64,000 bases of DNA from Stutzerimonas stutzeri (GCF_000952685.1 NZ_JYHV01000015.1:62001-126000), one strand, 5' to 3'. Counted from the first letter of the stretch, positions 53,549 to 63,790 are shown. Numbers and translations: made by a program. Notes: generated from the sequence alone by a model not told the origin.

Positions 53549-54610
53549 TCAGGGCACCCGGGCGGTTTCCATCGATGGTGCCGGGCCGGTCGCTGCGTTG
53601 CGCATCTGCTCGGCGAGCGCGGCGGTGAATTCTTGGGCCGCCGACCAGCGCAAATGAACAGCATCGACGAACGAGGTTACCGGTGTTTTCCAATCCTTGT
53701 CGGCGTTCCAGTAGGTAGCACCGGTGGCACTGATAGAGTTCAGGACGCGCCTGTCGAAGTCGGCCAGAAAAGTGCCGTCCGGGTCGTATTTCTCTTTCCA
53801 TTCCGGATGCAGCGGGGTTGAAACGACCATCAGCCGTCGACCTTCCTGCTGCAGGCGTGTGCCCATGTCCCTTAGCGCCTTGAAGCAGCTGCGATCCAGC
53901 GGCTCCGGACGGCCATATAACAACTCGCGAGTGTTGGGGGTATCCAGCGGGCCATCGCCGAACCGGTTGAATACCAGCGGATCCCACTCGATCTGTCCGG
54001 CTCGTTGGGCCTTCACCGTCAGTGCGTTGCGTACCAGTGACTTCGGTGAGAAATAGCGCAGGTAGTGGCTCCAGGGAGATGCTTTTTCATAGACGTAGGG
54101 ATCGACGTGCTCGCGGTTGAACACGGCAGTCGGCACGCGCCAGCAGCCAGCGAAATCCTGTGGGTCAGCGATCATTACGACGCTGCGGATGCTGGGCTCG
54201 CGATCGAGCAACCAATTGCCCACGTACGTGGACTGATTGGCGAAAAGACCGCAGAACGCGCCGTTCATGGGGCGGAGTTCCGGCATCGTCTGCACCAGCA
54301 CATTACCGTCGACGTGACGCCAGGCCACAGACGAACCGATTATCACAAGGTTCGGTGACTGAATCGGGTTGTCGCGCATGAAGCTGAGCTTCTCGTCCGC
54401 ACAGGAGATGTTCGAGAAGGCCGGCGGCGGCAGATTGCCGGTTCGGTCCAGCACCAGCAGCGTTAGACAGAACAGGGCCAACGCACCGAACAAGCCGGCG
54501 AACAAGGACAGTAGATACCGCGAACGCACCTGGCCCGGCGCGCTGGCCGTGCTTGCTTTTCCGCTTTCGATGGTGCTTCCGTCCTTGGGAAATTCAGCGG
54601 TATGGGCCAT
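53549..54610 (-). CDS. SGNH-hydrolase-like protein, MBOAT partner
   Basis: This is a 353-residue protein anchored by one N-terminal membrane helix (YLLSLFAGLFGALALFCLTLLVL), with a periplasmic domain. The SGNH block I is VIIGSSVAWRHVDGN, with serine as candidate nucleophile; FVDAVHLRW near the end supplies the Asp and His. Such proteins act with MBOAT proteins in acyl transfer onto surface glycans, like AlgJ/AlgX or DltD. It is the last gene of the operon, after the acyl carrier protein gene. Confidence 0.75.
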   Translation of the reverse strand: MAHTAEFPKDGSTIESGKASTASAPGQVRSRYLLSLFAGLFGALALFCLTLLVLDRTGNLPPPAFSNISCADEKLSFMRDNPIQSPNLVIIGSSVAWRHVDGNVLVQTMPELRPMNGAFCGLFANQSTYVGNWLLDREPSIRSVVMIADPQDFAGCWRVPTAVFNREHVDPYVYEKASPWSHYLRYFSPKSLVRNALTVKAQRAGQIEWDPLVFNRFGDGPLDTPNTRELLYGRPEPLDRSCFKALRDMGTRLQQEGRRLMVVSTPLHPEWKEKYDPDGTFLADFDRRVLNSISATGATYWNADKDWKTPVTSFVDAVHLRWSAAQEFTAALAEQMRNAATGPAPSMETARVP

Positions 54611-54612
54611 GG

Positions 54613-54861
54613 CTATTTTCCTTCGAGTTTGGCGCTGATGACCTGGGCGAAGTGGCCTACGTTGCGCAGCGATTCCAGCTCGGCGGTCCGAAACTTGATG
54701 CCGAAGCGCTGTTCGGCCGCAACGGTGAGCATGACGTGGGTCTGGCTGTCCCAGCCCTCGATGTCGTTGGCGGTCATGTCCGGTGAGAGCACGATGCTGT
54801 CGTCGTCGAATACGTCATGAAAAACCGGGGTGAGCGCCTTGAGTACTTCTGCTTCGGTCAT
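54613..54861 (-). CDS. Acyl carrier protein
   Basis: This is an 82-residue carrier protein with the 4'-phosphopantetheine attachment serine in GWDSQTHVML. It is helical and acidic, with FGIKFRTAELESLRNVGHFAQ completing the fold. Its ATG overlaps the FkbH-like gene by four bases. In this operon it should hold the acyl unit made by the FkbH-like protein and deliver it to the membrane acyltransferase. Confidence 0.88.
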   Translation of the reverse strand: MTEAEVLKALTPVFHDVFDDDSIVLSPDMTANDIEGWDSQTHVMLTVAAEQRFGIKFRTAELESLRNVGHFAQVISAKLEGK

Positions 54862-56777
54862 GCTGATACCTCGATGAAATGATGGGAAGTGCGGATAGAG
54901 TCGAGTGCGAAGCGCCAGAAGGTCGCGTCGCTCGTCGCATCGGCAGGTGTTGGATGCTGGGCGAATCCGAGCCGCGGATAGTGTTCGGCGACCATTCCGT
55001 TGCGCTCGGTCGGGCGATACTCGCCGATCAGCGCGCGATAGCCGGCTGCGACGGCCGCGCGAGCGAGCACCTCGAGCACCGCGTCTTCGACCTGTCGACC
55101 GAGCACCCGGCAGCTCATCAGCCAGCTGTCGATCAGAAGTTCATCCGCCCCAACACTGGCATCAGGGCGCGCCAGCACCACGCTGATCAAGCCGTTGTCG
55201 CCGAATTTATCGGCCAGCCGGATCGCCAGCGCCACCGAGCGTGGATCGCCGGCGATACGCTCGACTTCTGCCTCGCTGTAGCGGCGGGTGGTGAGGTTGA
55301 ACTGGTTGGTTTTGTTTATTAGCTGAGTGCTGCGGGCGAGCTCGGCAGTGCCGATCGGGGTGGCGGTCAGCACCATTTCCAGCCCGCGCAGGTAGCCTTC
55401 CATGTCGGTCGCCTGGCTCATCGCTGCCTTGCGCTCGGCGTTCAGTGCATAGTTGCGCCCGCGGGTGGCATCGTCCGAGGTGAAGGAGACCGCCTCGAAG
55501 TAGCCGGCCGCCGCCACGCGAGCAGGATAGTCGGCTACATCGTCCGGCAGCTCGGGCACCGCGACCTCCGGCAGCTCACGCCGCACGATGTCGCGCTCGG
55601 CCGGGTTGTCGTCGACGAAGACGAGGCTGTCCAGGCCGATGTCCAGCATCGAGGCGATGCGCCGCAGGTTGCCGGCCTTGTCTTCCCAGTTCGCCACGAA
55701 CGCTGCGATGTCGCTGCGCTTGAGTGCCATCTCCGAGTGGTTGAAGGCTGCTTCGGCCACACTCAGGTCGTTCTTGCTGCACACCGCAAGGATGATGCCG
55801 CGCCGGGCCAGCAGGGCCGCATAGCGTTGGAACGCCAGATAGGCCTCGCCGCTGGGCGAGCCCTGGCCGAGATGGATGCCGTCGACGCCGTCGTCGCCGA
55901 TCACGCCGCCCCACAGCGTGTTGTCCAGATCCAGCACCAGGCATTTGCGCGACAGGCCGACGCTCGCCGCGGCGATGCGAGCCAACTGGTCGCCATACAG
56001 CGGCGCGAGGTTGGGGCTGACCAGTTGCTTGGCCTGGTGCCAGCGCAGCGGTTCGGCCAAGCCATCACCATAGCCGCCACGTGCCGCTTCCCAGGCAAGG
56101 TCCATCAGCAGCACGCCGTCTTTGCGGGCCGCGGCGCGGATGGCTGCATTCAAGCACTCGATCACGGCACCGGGCGAGGCCGGCACCAGGGCCTCGAACG
56201 AGCCGAAGAGCGGCGGGTCGGCGGGTACGATGGTTTGTTGCACCACCTGCGCGGCGTAACGCTCGCGGGCGCGGCGCCAAAGCAGGCGCAACTCGTCGAC
56301 ACGCTCGGTCACCGCCGCCTCGACCTCTTCCTGCGAGGCATCCAGGGGCAGCCGCAGCGGCGCGTCGCGGGCATCGAGCGCCAGCACGATCAACTGCGGA
56401 GCAAAGCGGGCCAGTTCAGCGTCTTCCGTGAGCAACGCCTGACGGTACATGCCATACGGCGCAACCTTTACCGAGATCGCCAGGCGCCGCTGCAGGCCGG
56501 CGACCCGGATGGCCGGAACGAGGTGGTCCACCGTATGTGATGACAGCAGCGCGATCCGCAGGGAGCGCAATCCCGCTGTGGGCGTTTCGCTGTTGGCTAT
56601 GGCATGCAGCCCTTCGCTTGCCAGCCGGTCCAGGCGAATCGTTTGGGTGAAGTCGCGACGATAGCCCGCCAGCCGGATGGCTTCGACGAGCCGTGCGAGC
56701 GGATCGGTAGCGCGCTTGGCCTCGCCGATGGCGGCACTGAGGTCAGTATGCTGCGGTAGCCAGAGAAGCTGATCCAT
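54858..56777 (-). CDS. FkbH-like HAD-IIIC protein (acyl-ACP loading)
   Basis: This is a 639-residue multidomain protein. Residues 70-200 resemble an SGNH-like fold (LRIALLSSHTVDHLVPAIRV). The HAD domain starts at LVLDLDNTLWGG (D283 and D285) and includes LAVCSKNDLSVAEAA and VFVDDNPAERDIVRRELP. The last 170 residues are GNAT-like (RLADKFGDNGLISVVLA, YRALIGEYRPTERNGMVAEHYPRLGF). FkbH proteins move the glyceryl group of 1,3-bisphosphoglycerate onto a carrier protein. ATG 56777 has AAAGGAG upstream. Coupled to ACP and MBOAT genes, it probably supplies a glyceryl or related acyl unit. Confidence 0.88.
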   Translation of the reverse strand: MDQLLWLPQHTDLSAAIGEAKRATDPLARLVEAIRLAGYRRDFTQTIRLDRLASEGLHAIANSETPTAGLRSLRIALLSSHTVDHLVPAIRVAGLQRRLAISVKVAPYGMYRQALLTEDAELARFAPQLIVLALDARDAPLRLPLDASQEEVEAAVTERVDELRLLWRRARERYAAQVVQQTIVPADPPLFGSFEALVPASPGAVIECLNAAIRAAARKDGVLLMDLAWEAARGGYGDGLAEPLRWHQAKQLVSPNLAPLYGDQLARIAAASVGLSRKCLVLDLDNTLWGGVIGDDGVDGIHLGQGSPSGEAYLAFQRYAALLARRGIILAVCSKNDLSVAEAAFNHSEMALKRSDIAAFVANWEDKAGNLRRIASMLDIGLDSLVFVDDNPAERDIVRRELPEVAVPELPDDVADYPARVAAAGYFEAVSFTSDDATRGRNYALNAERKAAMSQATDMEGYLRGLEMVLTATPIGTAELARSTQLINKTNQFNLTTRRYSEAEVERIAGDPRSVALAIRLADKFGDNGLISVVLARPDASVGADELLIDSWLMSCRVLGRQVEDAVLEVLARAAVAAGYRALIGEYRPTERNGMVAEHYPRLGFAQHPTPADATSDATFWRFALDSIRTSHHFIEVSA

Positions 56778-56799
56778 TAGCCATTCACTCCTTTGAATA

Positions 56800-58338
56800 T
56801 CAGAACTGGAAGTAGAGAAACTCGGTTGGAGCCACAGAGAACGCCACGGCCAGCGCAAAGAACCCCAGCACGCCTACGGCTAAGCCAATCACCGGCGTCG
56901 GGCTCCACAAAGCAATCGGAAACCAGCGCAACAGCCAGTGCTCGCGAGGTTGCGCATCCAGCGCGGCGCGAAAGCGCGACATCCACTGCTGCACGTTGGG
57001 CATCAGCCAGACGAACGCGAGCAGAATCACCACGGGGAAGTAGTCAGACTTGTCGAACTTGACGCTCTGCTCGCTCAGTCCGGCCATGCCGGACAGCATC
57101 GTCATCGCAGTCGCAACGCTGTCGGCGCGGAAGAACACCATGGCGACCACGACACAGAGAAACGTCAGCAGCACGGCCGCGGCGTGATAGAGGACGTTCT
57201 CGCTGTCCATTGGCAGGCCTTTGCGCGCCTTGATCGCCCTGAAGCCGTGGGCAACCACCAGATAGAAGCCGTGCAGCAGGCCGAATACGACGAATTGCCA
57301 GCCCGCGCCATGCCAGACGCCCGAGATGAACATGGTCAGCACGGTGGGGTAGGCGACCAGCACGACGAAGGTGCTCAGGCTCATCTTGCCGCGGCGCGGC
57401 AGTGGTTTGCCGGCGGCCATGCGCGAGCGTGTGATCCGCATGACGATGGGGTTGTAGATATAGGCGGTCAGGAAGCGCGTGAGGGTCATGTGCCAGCGCG
57501 ACCAGTAATCGATGACGTTGTGCGCTTTGAACGGGCTGTTGAAATTGACCGGCAGTCGCAGACCGAACAACAGTCCCAGGCCGATGGCCATGTCGCTGTA
57601 GCCGGAAAAATCGAAATAGATCTGCAAGGTATAGGTGAGGGCGCCGAACCAGGCATCGTAGAAGGCCGGCACGATACCGTCGCTGGCTACGGTGAAGATC
57701 GGGGAGGTCTTCGCCCCCAACGGATCGGCGATGATCACCTTCTTGAACAGGCCAAGCAGGAATATGGTGAGCCCCAGCGAGATGTTGTCGAGTCGCGGGC
57801 GGAAGGTGCTGCTGTCGTTGAACTGCTTGAGCATCTCGCCGTGATGGGTAATGGGACCCGCGATCAGCTGCGGAAAAAAGCTGATGAACAAGCAATAGTT
57901 GACGAAGTCGTGCTCGGTCACCTCACCGTCATGGGCATCTACCAGGTAGGCGATCTGCTGGAAGGTAAAGAAGGAAATTGCCAGCGGCAGAATGATGTCG
58001 CCTACCGACCAGCCCAGGCCAAAGGTGGCATCGAGCGTGCCGAACAGGAATCCGGTGTATTTGTAGTAGCCGAGCAGTGCCACGTTGGCGGCGACGCCAA
58101 GAATCAAACCCGTCCGCGAGGGCCGGCGCATCAGGTAGCCGCCGATAAAGTAGTTCGCCACCATGCTGCCCATCAGCAGCGGCACGTAAGCGGGATTCCA
58201 CCAGCCGTAGAAAACAAGCGACGCTAACGTCAGCCAGATGGCTGCGTAACGCTGCCTACCGGAACCTGCTAGAACAATGAAACCCAGAAGATCCACCGGA
58301 AGAAACCCGGCGATGAAAACCATGGAGTTGAAGAGCAT
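56800..58338 (-). CDS. MBOAT family O-acyltransferase (AlgI-like)
   Basis: This is a 512-residue membrane protein with about ten helices. The MBOAT hallmarks are YYKYTGFLFG, QIAYLVDAHDGEV, FPQLIAGPITHHGEM, YFDFSGYSDMAIGLGLLFG, NFNSPFKAHNVIDYWSRWHMTLTRFL and the catalytic histidine in FISGVWHGAGWQFVVFGLLHG. It is the first gene of the operon, followed 22 bases later by the FkbH-like gene. AlgI relatives move acetyl groups across the membrane to alginate; here the donor is probably acyl-ACP, so the modification may not be acetyl. Confidence 0.92.
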   Translation of the reverse strand: MLFNSMVFIAGFLPVDLLGFIVLAGSGRQRYAAIWLTLASLVFYGWWNPAYVPLLMGSMVANYFIGGYLMRRPSRTGLILGVAANVALLGYYKYTGFLFGTLDATFGLGWSVGDIILPLAISFFTFQQIAYLVDAHDGEVTEHDFVNYCLFISFFPQLIAGPITHHGEMLKQFNDSSTFRPRLDNISLGLTIFLLGLFKKVIIADPLGAKTSPIFTVASDGIVPAFYDAWFGALTYTLQIYFDFSGYSDMAIGLGLLFGLRLPVNFNSPFKAHNVIDYWSRWHMTLTRFLTAYIYNPIVMRITRSRMAAGKPLPRRGKMSLSTFVVLVAYPTVLTMFISGVWHGAGWQFVVFGLLHGFYLVVAHGFRAIKARKGLPMDSENVLYHAAAVLLTFLCVVVAMVFFRADSVATAMTMLSGMAGLSEQSVKFDKSDYFPVVILLAFVWLMPNVQQWMSRFRAALDAQPREHWLLRWFPIALWSPTPVIGLAVGVLGFFALAVAFSVAPTEFLYFQF

Positions 58339-59003
58339 CGTCCATTTCCTTATCCCTGAACATCCACGACCGCCCTTCGGAATAGAGCGGTGTTTTGTAC
58401 GGATGAATCGCGAAGCCCGATAAACCGCAATCTAACGGCGCGCCGCTGAAACTCTCCCGGTTGCAGGCCGTTTAGGGCGGCGCTGCGGCAGACCCAGTCC
58501 TTTTCACTGCACGGAATGCTCGGCTCTGTCTGTTAACAATGACACGGAGTTGTAAGAAAAAGTTGCGCCGCTCATCCGGCTGGGACTCTACCCGGACGAG
58601 TGGATATCGCCCCTGATATCAAGCGAAACGGGGCTTCCAAAGCCTCTGCAAGCGAAGACGGATGGTGTCGCCGTGACGTGTCGTCACATACAGAAAAAAA
58701 GAAGCGCTTGAGCGCAGTGAACTCGCAGCTAGCGCATGGCTCGACAACGGCCGGAAATTGCCACGGCCACGCCGTCGCGTTCCTTCCCGTGGCGATGTAG
58801 GAAATGTCGATTCAGGCCGTGTCATCCGAATACCTTCCGCAGCGGACGCATAGTCGGAACGCCAGCTCCAAACGCTGATACTGATCGACAAATTGACCTT
58901 GATCACAGAAGCCGGGGTGATCGGGGGTTTTCTGCATGCGGGTGCTGAAGTATTTAACTGCTCAGCCGATGAATGAGTACCGATCATTCATCGAGAGCTT
59001 CTT
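58339..59003. other. Gap between the MBOAT operon and the chemoreceptor
   Basis: This 665-base divergent region has no gene I can support. It includes a weak hairpin near 58575-58605 (CTC..CCGG with CCGG..GAG). The promoter of the MBOAT operon should be near its left end. Confidence 0.5.
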
Positions 59004-60686
59004 ATGCGCATGACCCTGAAACTGAAGGTGCTGTTGCTCGCACTGATACCCGTTGCCTTGTTTGCTCTGGTACTCAGTGGCGCGGTGGCGAAAATCCTTC
59101 ACTCGCTTGCCGACGAGGAGCTGGAAAGCACTCGCGAGCGGATGATCGACGAGAGCCGTGCCCGGCTCGAGGATTACATACGCATCGGTGTGAGCAGTGT
59201 CGCTCACCTCTACGAGCCTGCGGCGCAGGGTGATATGGCCAGCCGTGCTCAGGCCATCGCCATTCTGTCGAAGATCAAGTTCGGTAAGGACGGTTACTTC
59301 TTCGGTCACGACTCCAACGTGGTCCGCCTGTTCCGTGGCGACAGCCCGGTGGATGTCGGTGCCAATCTGAACGATCGCCGCGACTCGAACGGTGTTTACA
59401 TCAACCGTGAGCTGGTGACGGTAGCCAAGAACAACACCTATTTCGTGAACTATTCTTCTCCGCTCCCCGGCAACGAAAAAGTATCGGTACCCAAGCTCGC
59501 GTATAGCTACTACCTGCCCAAGTGGGACATGGCGTTGGGCACGGCAGTCAATCTGGACGGTATCGAACTGGCGCTGGACGAGGTCCGCAAGGAAATCGAT
59601 AGCCGGGTCAATTCGATCCTGACCAGCATCCTCGGGATCGCCGGCGTGATGCTGGTGGCGCTGGGCATCGCTGGCGTGGTCATCAGCAACTCCATCGTCA
59701 AGCCGATCCAGGTGATTCGTGCGCAACTGGACGACATCGCTGCCGGTGAAGGCGACCTGACGCACCGCCTGCCGGAAGACCGTAACGACGAGCTGGGCCA
59801 GCTGGCCAGTTCTTTCAACCGCTTCGTGGGCAAGATCCACACCATGGTCAGCCAGGTCGCGGAGATGACCGGGCAACTGACGGGCATGGTCGCCGAAGTA
59901 GCGGCACAGGCGCAGCGTTCCGAAACCGCGATGGAAACCCAGCGGCAGGAAACCGATCAGGTCGCCACGGCGATCAACGAAATGTCCGCCGCCGCCCAGG
60001 AAGTCGCACACAGCGCTCAGGGGGCTGCCGAAGCCGCACAGCAGACCGACCAGGAAGGCCAACAGGCCAAGTCCGTGGTGGACTCCAGCATTCGTCAGAT
60101 TCACTCGCTGGTAGAAGAAATCCGCACCAGCGGTACGTCGCTGGACGCGCTGCAACAGGACGTGCATGCCATCGTCGGCGTGCTCGACGTGATCCGCTCG
60201 ATCGCCGAACAGACCAATCTGTTGGCGCTGAACGCCGCCATCGAGGCTGCGCGGGCTGGTGAAGCGGGCCGCGGCTTTGCCGTGGTCGCCGATGAAGTTC
60301 GCGCGCTGGCCAGCCGGACCCAGCAGAGCACCCAAGAAATTCAGGGCATGATCGATCGCCTGCAGACCGGGACCAAGCAGGCCGTGGCCGCCATGAGCCG
60401 TTCCAGTGAGGCGGGTGACGCCAGCAGCGCGCAGGCCAACCAGGCTGGTGCATCGCTGGATGCCATTGCGCACCTGATCGCCACCATCAACGGTATGAAC
60501 GCGCAGATCGCCAGCGCCGCCGAGGAGCAGACCGCGGTCGCTGAAGAGATCAACCGCAGCGTGCACCAGATTGCTACGGCGGTGGAAAATGTCGCCGAGG
60601 AAACCCAGCAGGGCGCACGCACCGCGCGCAATCTGGCCGATGTTGGCGAACGTCTGGGTGGGTTGGTCCGGCAGTTCCGTATCTGA
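59004..60686 (+). CDS. Methyl-accepting chemotaxis protein with sCache domain
   Basis: This is a 560-residue transmembrane chemoreceptor. A first helix (residues 7-29, [18 protein letters not shown]) leads to a periplasmic single Cache domain (about 35-185, with [19 protein letters not shown] and [14 protein letters not shown]). A second helix (195-220), a HAMP domain, and the signalling hairpin with tip [21 protein letters not shown] follow. The C-terminus [11 protein letters not shown] lacks a CheB/CheR pentapeptide. The ligand is probably a small carboxylate, as for many sCache receptors; its nearness to ato genes is suggestive but not proof. Confidence 0.93.
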   Translation: MRMTLKLKVLLLALIPVALFALVLSGAVAKILHSLADEELESTRERMIDESRARLEDYIRIGVSSVAHLYEPAAQGDMASRAQAIAILSKIKFGKDGYFFGHDSNVVRLFRGDSPVDVGANLNDRRDSNGVYINRELVTVAKNNTYFVNYSSPLPGNEKVSVPKLAYSYYLPKWDMALGTAVNLDGIELALDEVRKEIDSRVNSILTSILGIAGVMLVALGIAGVVISNSIVKPIQVIRAQLDDIAAGEGDLTHRLPEDRNDELGQLASSFNRFVGKIHTMVSQVAEMTGQLTGMVAEVAAQAQRSETAMETQRQETDQVATAINEMSAAAQEVAHSAQGAAEAAQQTDQEGQQAKSVVDSSIRQIHSLVEEIRTSGTSLDALQQDVHAIVGVLDVIRSIAEQTNLLALNAAIEAARAGEAGRGFAVVADEVRALASRTQQSTQEIQGMIDRLQTGTKQAVAAMSRSSEAGDASSAQANQAGASLDAIAHLIATINGMNAQIASAAEEQTAVAEEINRSVHQIATAVENVAEETQQGARTARNLADVGERLGGLVRQFRI

Positions 60687-60740
60687 TCGTAGCCTGATCT
60701 GACGCGCTGCTTCGCCAGATCAGCTCGGCCTCAAAGAAAA

Positions 60741-60761
60741 CCCCGCTTTTGCGGGGTTTTT
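60741..60761 (+). terminator. Intrinsic terminator of the chemoreceptor gene
   Basis: CCCCGC and GCGGGG around TTTT are followed by a T-run, with an A-rich run on the other side, so it may work in both directions. Confidence 0.9.
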
Positions 60762-60819
60762 CATGAAGGCCGTCCGTTCTCAAAGTGCCGGTCACTAGCA
60801 GCCGAAGAGGTTCAGCTCC

Positions 60820-61044
60820 GTAGGGTGGATGTCGCTTTTACATCCACCGTGGCGCCGCTCGGTGGATCGGTGAAGCGTGATCCACCCTACGCCCGGTAGG
60901 GTGGATTTCGCTCTTTACATCCACCGTGGCGCCGCTCGGTGGATCGGTGGATCGTGATCCACCCTACGCCCGGTAGGGTGGATGTCGCTTTTTACATCCA
61001 CCGTGGCGCCGTTCGGTGGATCGATGAGGCGAGATCCACCCTAC
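60820..61044. repeat. Three tandem 71-72 bp inverted-repeat units
   Basis: The units lie at 60820-60890, 60896-60967 and 60973-61044. Each is bounded by GTAGGGTGGAT and a matching ATCCACCCTAC. Each has an inner pair, ATCCACCG and CGGTGGAT, around TGGCGCCG(C/T)T-type sequence. Units 1-2 and 2-3 are joined by GCCCG. The nested symmetry would fold into a cruciform or a branched RNA. Similar GTAGGGTGGAT-type sequences are familiar as dispersed repeats in Pseudomonas relatives. Confidence 0.9.
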
Positions 61045-61071
61045 GTGAGGCTGAAGATTGGCTCGTATGTG

Positions 61072-62412
61072 TCAGCCGAAGAAATACAGGCAGCCAGCAA
61101 TCACCAGTCCCGAGTAGACCAGCATCAGGAGGCAGTAGCCCATGATGTCGCGCGCACCCAGGCCAACGATGCCGAGGATCGGCAGCGCCCAGAACGGCTG
61201 AATCATGTTGGTCCAGGCGTCGCCCCAGGCGATTGCCATGGCTGTGACGGCGGGTGCCACACCGAGTGCCTGGCCCGCTGGTAGCATGATCGGACCCTGC
61301 ACGGCCCACTGGCCACCGCCGGATGGCACGAAGACGTTGACCAGGCCGGCGCTGAGGAAGGCCAGCACTGGGAAGGTGTCGGCCGAGGACCAGGCGACGA
61401 AGGTATCGGTGATCTGCTTGCCCAGCGATAGGCCGTCAGCGTTGGCGCCGACCATCATGCCCATGATCCCCGCATAGAAGGGGAACTGGATGACGATACC
61501 GCTGATCCCGCCGATGCCGTCCTGCACCGCGCGCATGTAGCGCTCTGGCGAGCCATGCAATGCCAGTCCGATGAACAGGAACAGACCGATGACGATGTTC
61601 AGGGTCAGCGCGAAGCCGTTCTCGGCGAAGTAGTAACCGAAGTAGACGACACCCAGCGCGACGATGATCAGGTTGAGGATACGGCTGTCGTCCAGGCGCT
61701 GCGCCAGGGTGCTGCGAGGCAATGGCTCGTGTGCGGGATCGAGCAGCATAGCGGGGTCGGCGACCTTCGGCTGCTTCGGATGCATGGCCCAGTTGAGGAT
61801 GGGTAGGCCGATGACGAGCAGGGAAATGATGGTCAGGTTCATGGGGGTGAACAGGGTATCGCCAACGCCTATTGCAGCTGTCACGACGCCGCCACTCATG
61901 CGCTCCAGGTCCGCGCCACCGGTGGCGAGGGACAGTGGAATGGAGCCGGACAGCCCACCATGCCAGATCAGGAAGCCGGAGTAGGCCGCCGCGACCAGCA
62001 GCGGGTAATCCACACCCTTGACCTCCCGCGCCAGTGCGCGTGCGAACACGGCACCGATGACCAGGCCAAAGCCCCAGTTGATCCAGGAGCCGGCCAGTGC
62101 AATCAGGGTGACCAATACCACGGCGCGGCCAGGTGTCTTGGCGGTTCGCGCCAAACCGGCGAGAAGACGATGAATCAAGGGCGCGCTGGCCAAGGCATGA
62201 CCTGTGACCAGGATCAGGGCCATTTGCATGGCGAAGGTCAGCAGGTTCCAGAAGCCCGTACCCCAGTGCTTAGCCATGGCAGGCAAACCCTGACCGGTGA
62301 CTAGCATGCTGGCGGCGAGCACGATGAGGCTGAGCAGAATGGCGAATACGAACGGTGAGGGAAGATAGCGCTGAACCAGTTTCACGCTCATTGCTGTGAT
62401 GGTGTGAAGCAT
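61072..62412 (-). CDS. atoE: Short-chain fatty acid transporter
   Basis: This is a 446-residue inner-membrane transporter of the AtoE family with about 11-12 helices. It imports short-chain acids such as butyrate or acetoacetate. Landmarks are VKLVQRYLPSPFVFAILLSL at the start, GLVIGAVFARALAREVKGVDYPLL, FLIWHGGLSGSIPLSLAT, and NVFVPSGGGQWAVQGPIM late. ATG 62412 follows AGGATC; the upstream in-frame sequence is not coding. It lies 163 bases downstream of atoB, in the same direction. Confidence 0.92.
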   Translation of the reverse strand: MLHTITAMSVKLVQRYLPSPFVFAILLSLIVLAASMLVTGQGLPAMAKHWGTGFWNLLTFAMQMALILVTGHALASAPLIHRLLAGLARTAKTPGRAVVLVTLIALAGSWINWGFGLVIGAVFARALAREVKGVDYPLLVAAAYSGFLIWHGGLSGSIPLSLATGGADLERMSGGVVTAAIGVGDTLFTPMNLTIISLLVIGLPILNWAMHPKQPKVADPAMLLDPAHEPLPRSTLAQRLDDSRILNLIIVALGVVYFGYYFAENGFALTLNIVIGLFLFIGLALHGSPERYMRAVQDGIGGISGIVIQFPFYAGIMGMMVGANADGLSLGKQITDTFVAWSSADTFPVLAFLSAGLVNVFVPSGGGQWAVQGPIMLPAGQALGVAPAVTAMAIAWGDAWTNMIQPFWALPILGIVGLGARDIMGYCLLMLVYSGLVIAGCLYFFG

Positions 62413-62575
62413 CGTTGGATCCTGTTTGTTTTTCTTTTGGATATCGCCGGCCGCAGGAGTAACGCGGCAGCCTGGCGGCGCTTGCTGAAGCGAGTTGCTG
62501 TAACTACCGCTGCCCGGACGTCTACGCGACCGAACAGCGGGGATGAAGGCCTGCTTGAATCTGAACCGCGCCGCT

Positions 62576-63757
62576 TCAGCTCCGTTCCAGCGCCAACGCA
62601 ACGCCCTGGCCACCGCCGATGCACAGCGTGGCGAGGCCCTTCTTGGCGTCGCGGCGCATCATCTCGTGCAGCAAGGTGACCAACACGCGGCAGCCCGATG
62701 CACCGATGGGGTGCCCCAGAGCGATCGCGCCGCCATTGACGTTGACCTTGCTCGCATCCCAGCCCAGCTCCTGGCCCACCGACAGCGCCTGGGCGGCGAA
62801 GGCTTCGTTGGCTTCGATCAGGTCCAGTTCGTCCAACGACCAGCCGGCCTTGTCCAGGCAGCGACGGGTCGCCGATACCGGCGCGATGCCCATGATGGCC
62901 GGGTCGACGCCAGCGTTGGCGTAGGCCTTGATTCGCGCCAGCACTGGCAGGCCGAGCGCCTTGGCTTTGTCGGCACTCATCAGCAGCACCGCGGCGGCGC
63001 CATCGTTAAGGCTGGAGGCATTGCCGGCGGTGACCGAGCCATCCTTCTTGAATGCCGGTTTGAGTTTCGCCAGGGCGTCGGTGGTGGTCCCGGCACGTGG
63101 CTGCTCGTCGGTGTCGAAGCGCAGGGGCTCGCCTTTGCGCTGCGGAATCTCGATATGCGTGATTTCGTCCTTGAAACGCCCGGCCTCGATGGCGGCCACG
63201 GCCTTTTGCTGCGAGGATGCGGCAAAGGCATCCTGGGCTTCGCGGCTGATCTGGTACTTGTCGACCAAGTTCTCGGCGGTGATGCCCATGTGGAAGTCGT
63301 TGAAGGCATCCCAGAGGCCGTCGCTGATCATCGAGTCGACCAACTCAGCATGGCCCATGCGCAAGCCGGTGCGGGCTTTCGGCAGGACGTAGGGCGCCAG
63401 GCTCATGTTCTCCTGGCCGCCAGCGATGATCACCTCGGCGTCGCCGCAACGGATGGCCTGGGTGGCCAGATGCAGCGCCTTGAGGCCGGAACCGCAAACC
63501 TTGTTCAGCGTGAAGGACGGCACGGCGTGAGGCAGGCCGGCTTTGATCGAAGCCTGACGAGCGGGGTTCTGACCGGAACCAGCCGTCAATACCTGGCCAA
63601 GGATGACTTCATCGACGTCGGCGGGATTCAGTCCGGTCTGTTCGAGCAGACGCTTGATCACGGCCGCGCCCAGATCCGGCGCGGCGATGTTGGCCAATGC
63701 GCCCTGGAACGAGCCGATGGCGGTACGGGTGGCGGCAACGATAACGACGTCTTGCAT
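62576..63757 (-). CDS. atoB: Acetyl-CoA acetyltransferase (thiolase)
   Basis: This 393-residue thiolase cleaves acetoacetyl-CoA to two acetyl-CoA, or runs in reverse. Active residues are the N-terminal nucleophile cysteine in [13 protein letters not shown], the histidine in [12 protein letters not shown] and the second cysteine in [11 protein letters not shown]. The length is standard. It follows the atoA-like gene, with a 76-base space that holds a hairpin. In this locus it finishes breakdown of acetoacetate, which is also the end product of fahA. Confidence 0.95.
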   Translation of the reverse strand: MQDVVIVAATRTAIGSFQGALANIAAPDLGAAVIKRLLEQTGLNPADVDEVILGQVLTAGSGQNPARQASIKAGLPHAVPSFTLNKVCGSGLKALHLATQAIRCGDAEVIIAGGQENMSLAPYVLPKARTGLRMGHAELVDSMISDGLWDAFNDFHMGITAENLVDKYQISREAQDAFAASSQQKAVAAIEAGRFKDEITHIEIPQRKGEPLRFDTDEQPRAGTTTDALAKLKPAFKKDGSVTAGNASSLNDGAAAVLLMSADKAKALGLPVLARIKAYANAGVDPAIMGIAPVSATRRCLDKAGWSLDELDLIEANEAFAAQALSVGQELGWDASKVNVNGGAIALGHPIGASGCRVLVTLLHEMMRRDAKKGLATLCIGGGQGVALALERS

Positions 63758-63790
63758 GGCGTTTTTCCTCTCATCTTATAAACGGGAAAA

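Larger units (their letters stand above)
60687..61071. other. Gap with terminator and tandem repeats
   Basis: There is no gene in these 385 bases. They hold the chemoreceptor terminator (60741-60761) and three tandem repeats (60820-61044) that run almost to the stop of atoE. Confidence 0.8.

Noticed and set aside
60820-61044. CRISPR array
   Set aside because: The three units are contiguous inverted repeats with 5-base joints, not direct repeats with unique spacers.
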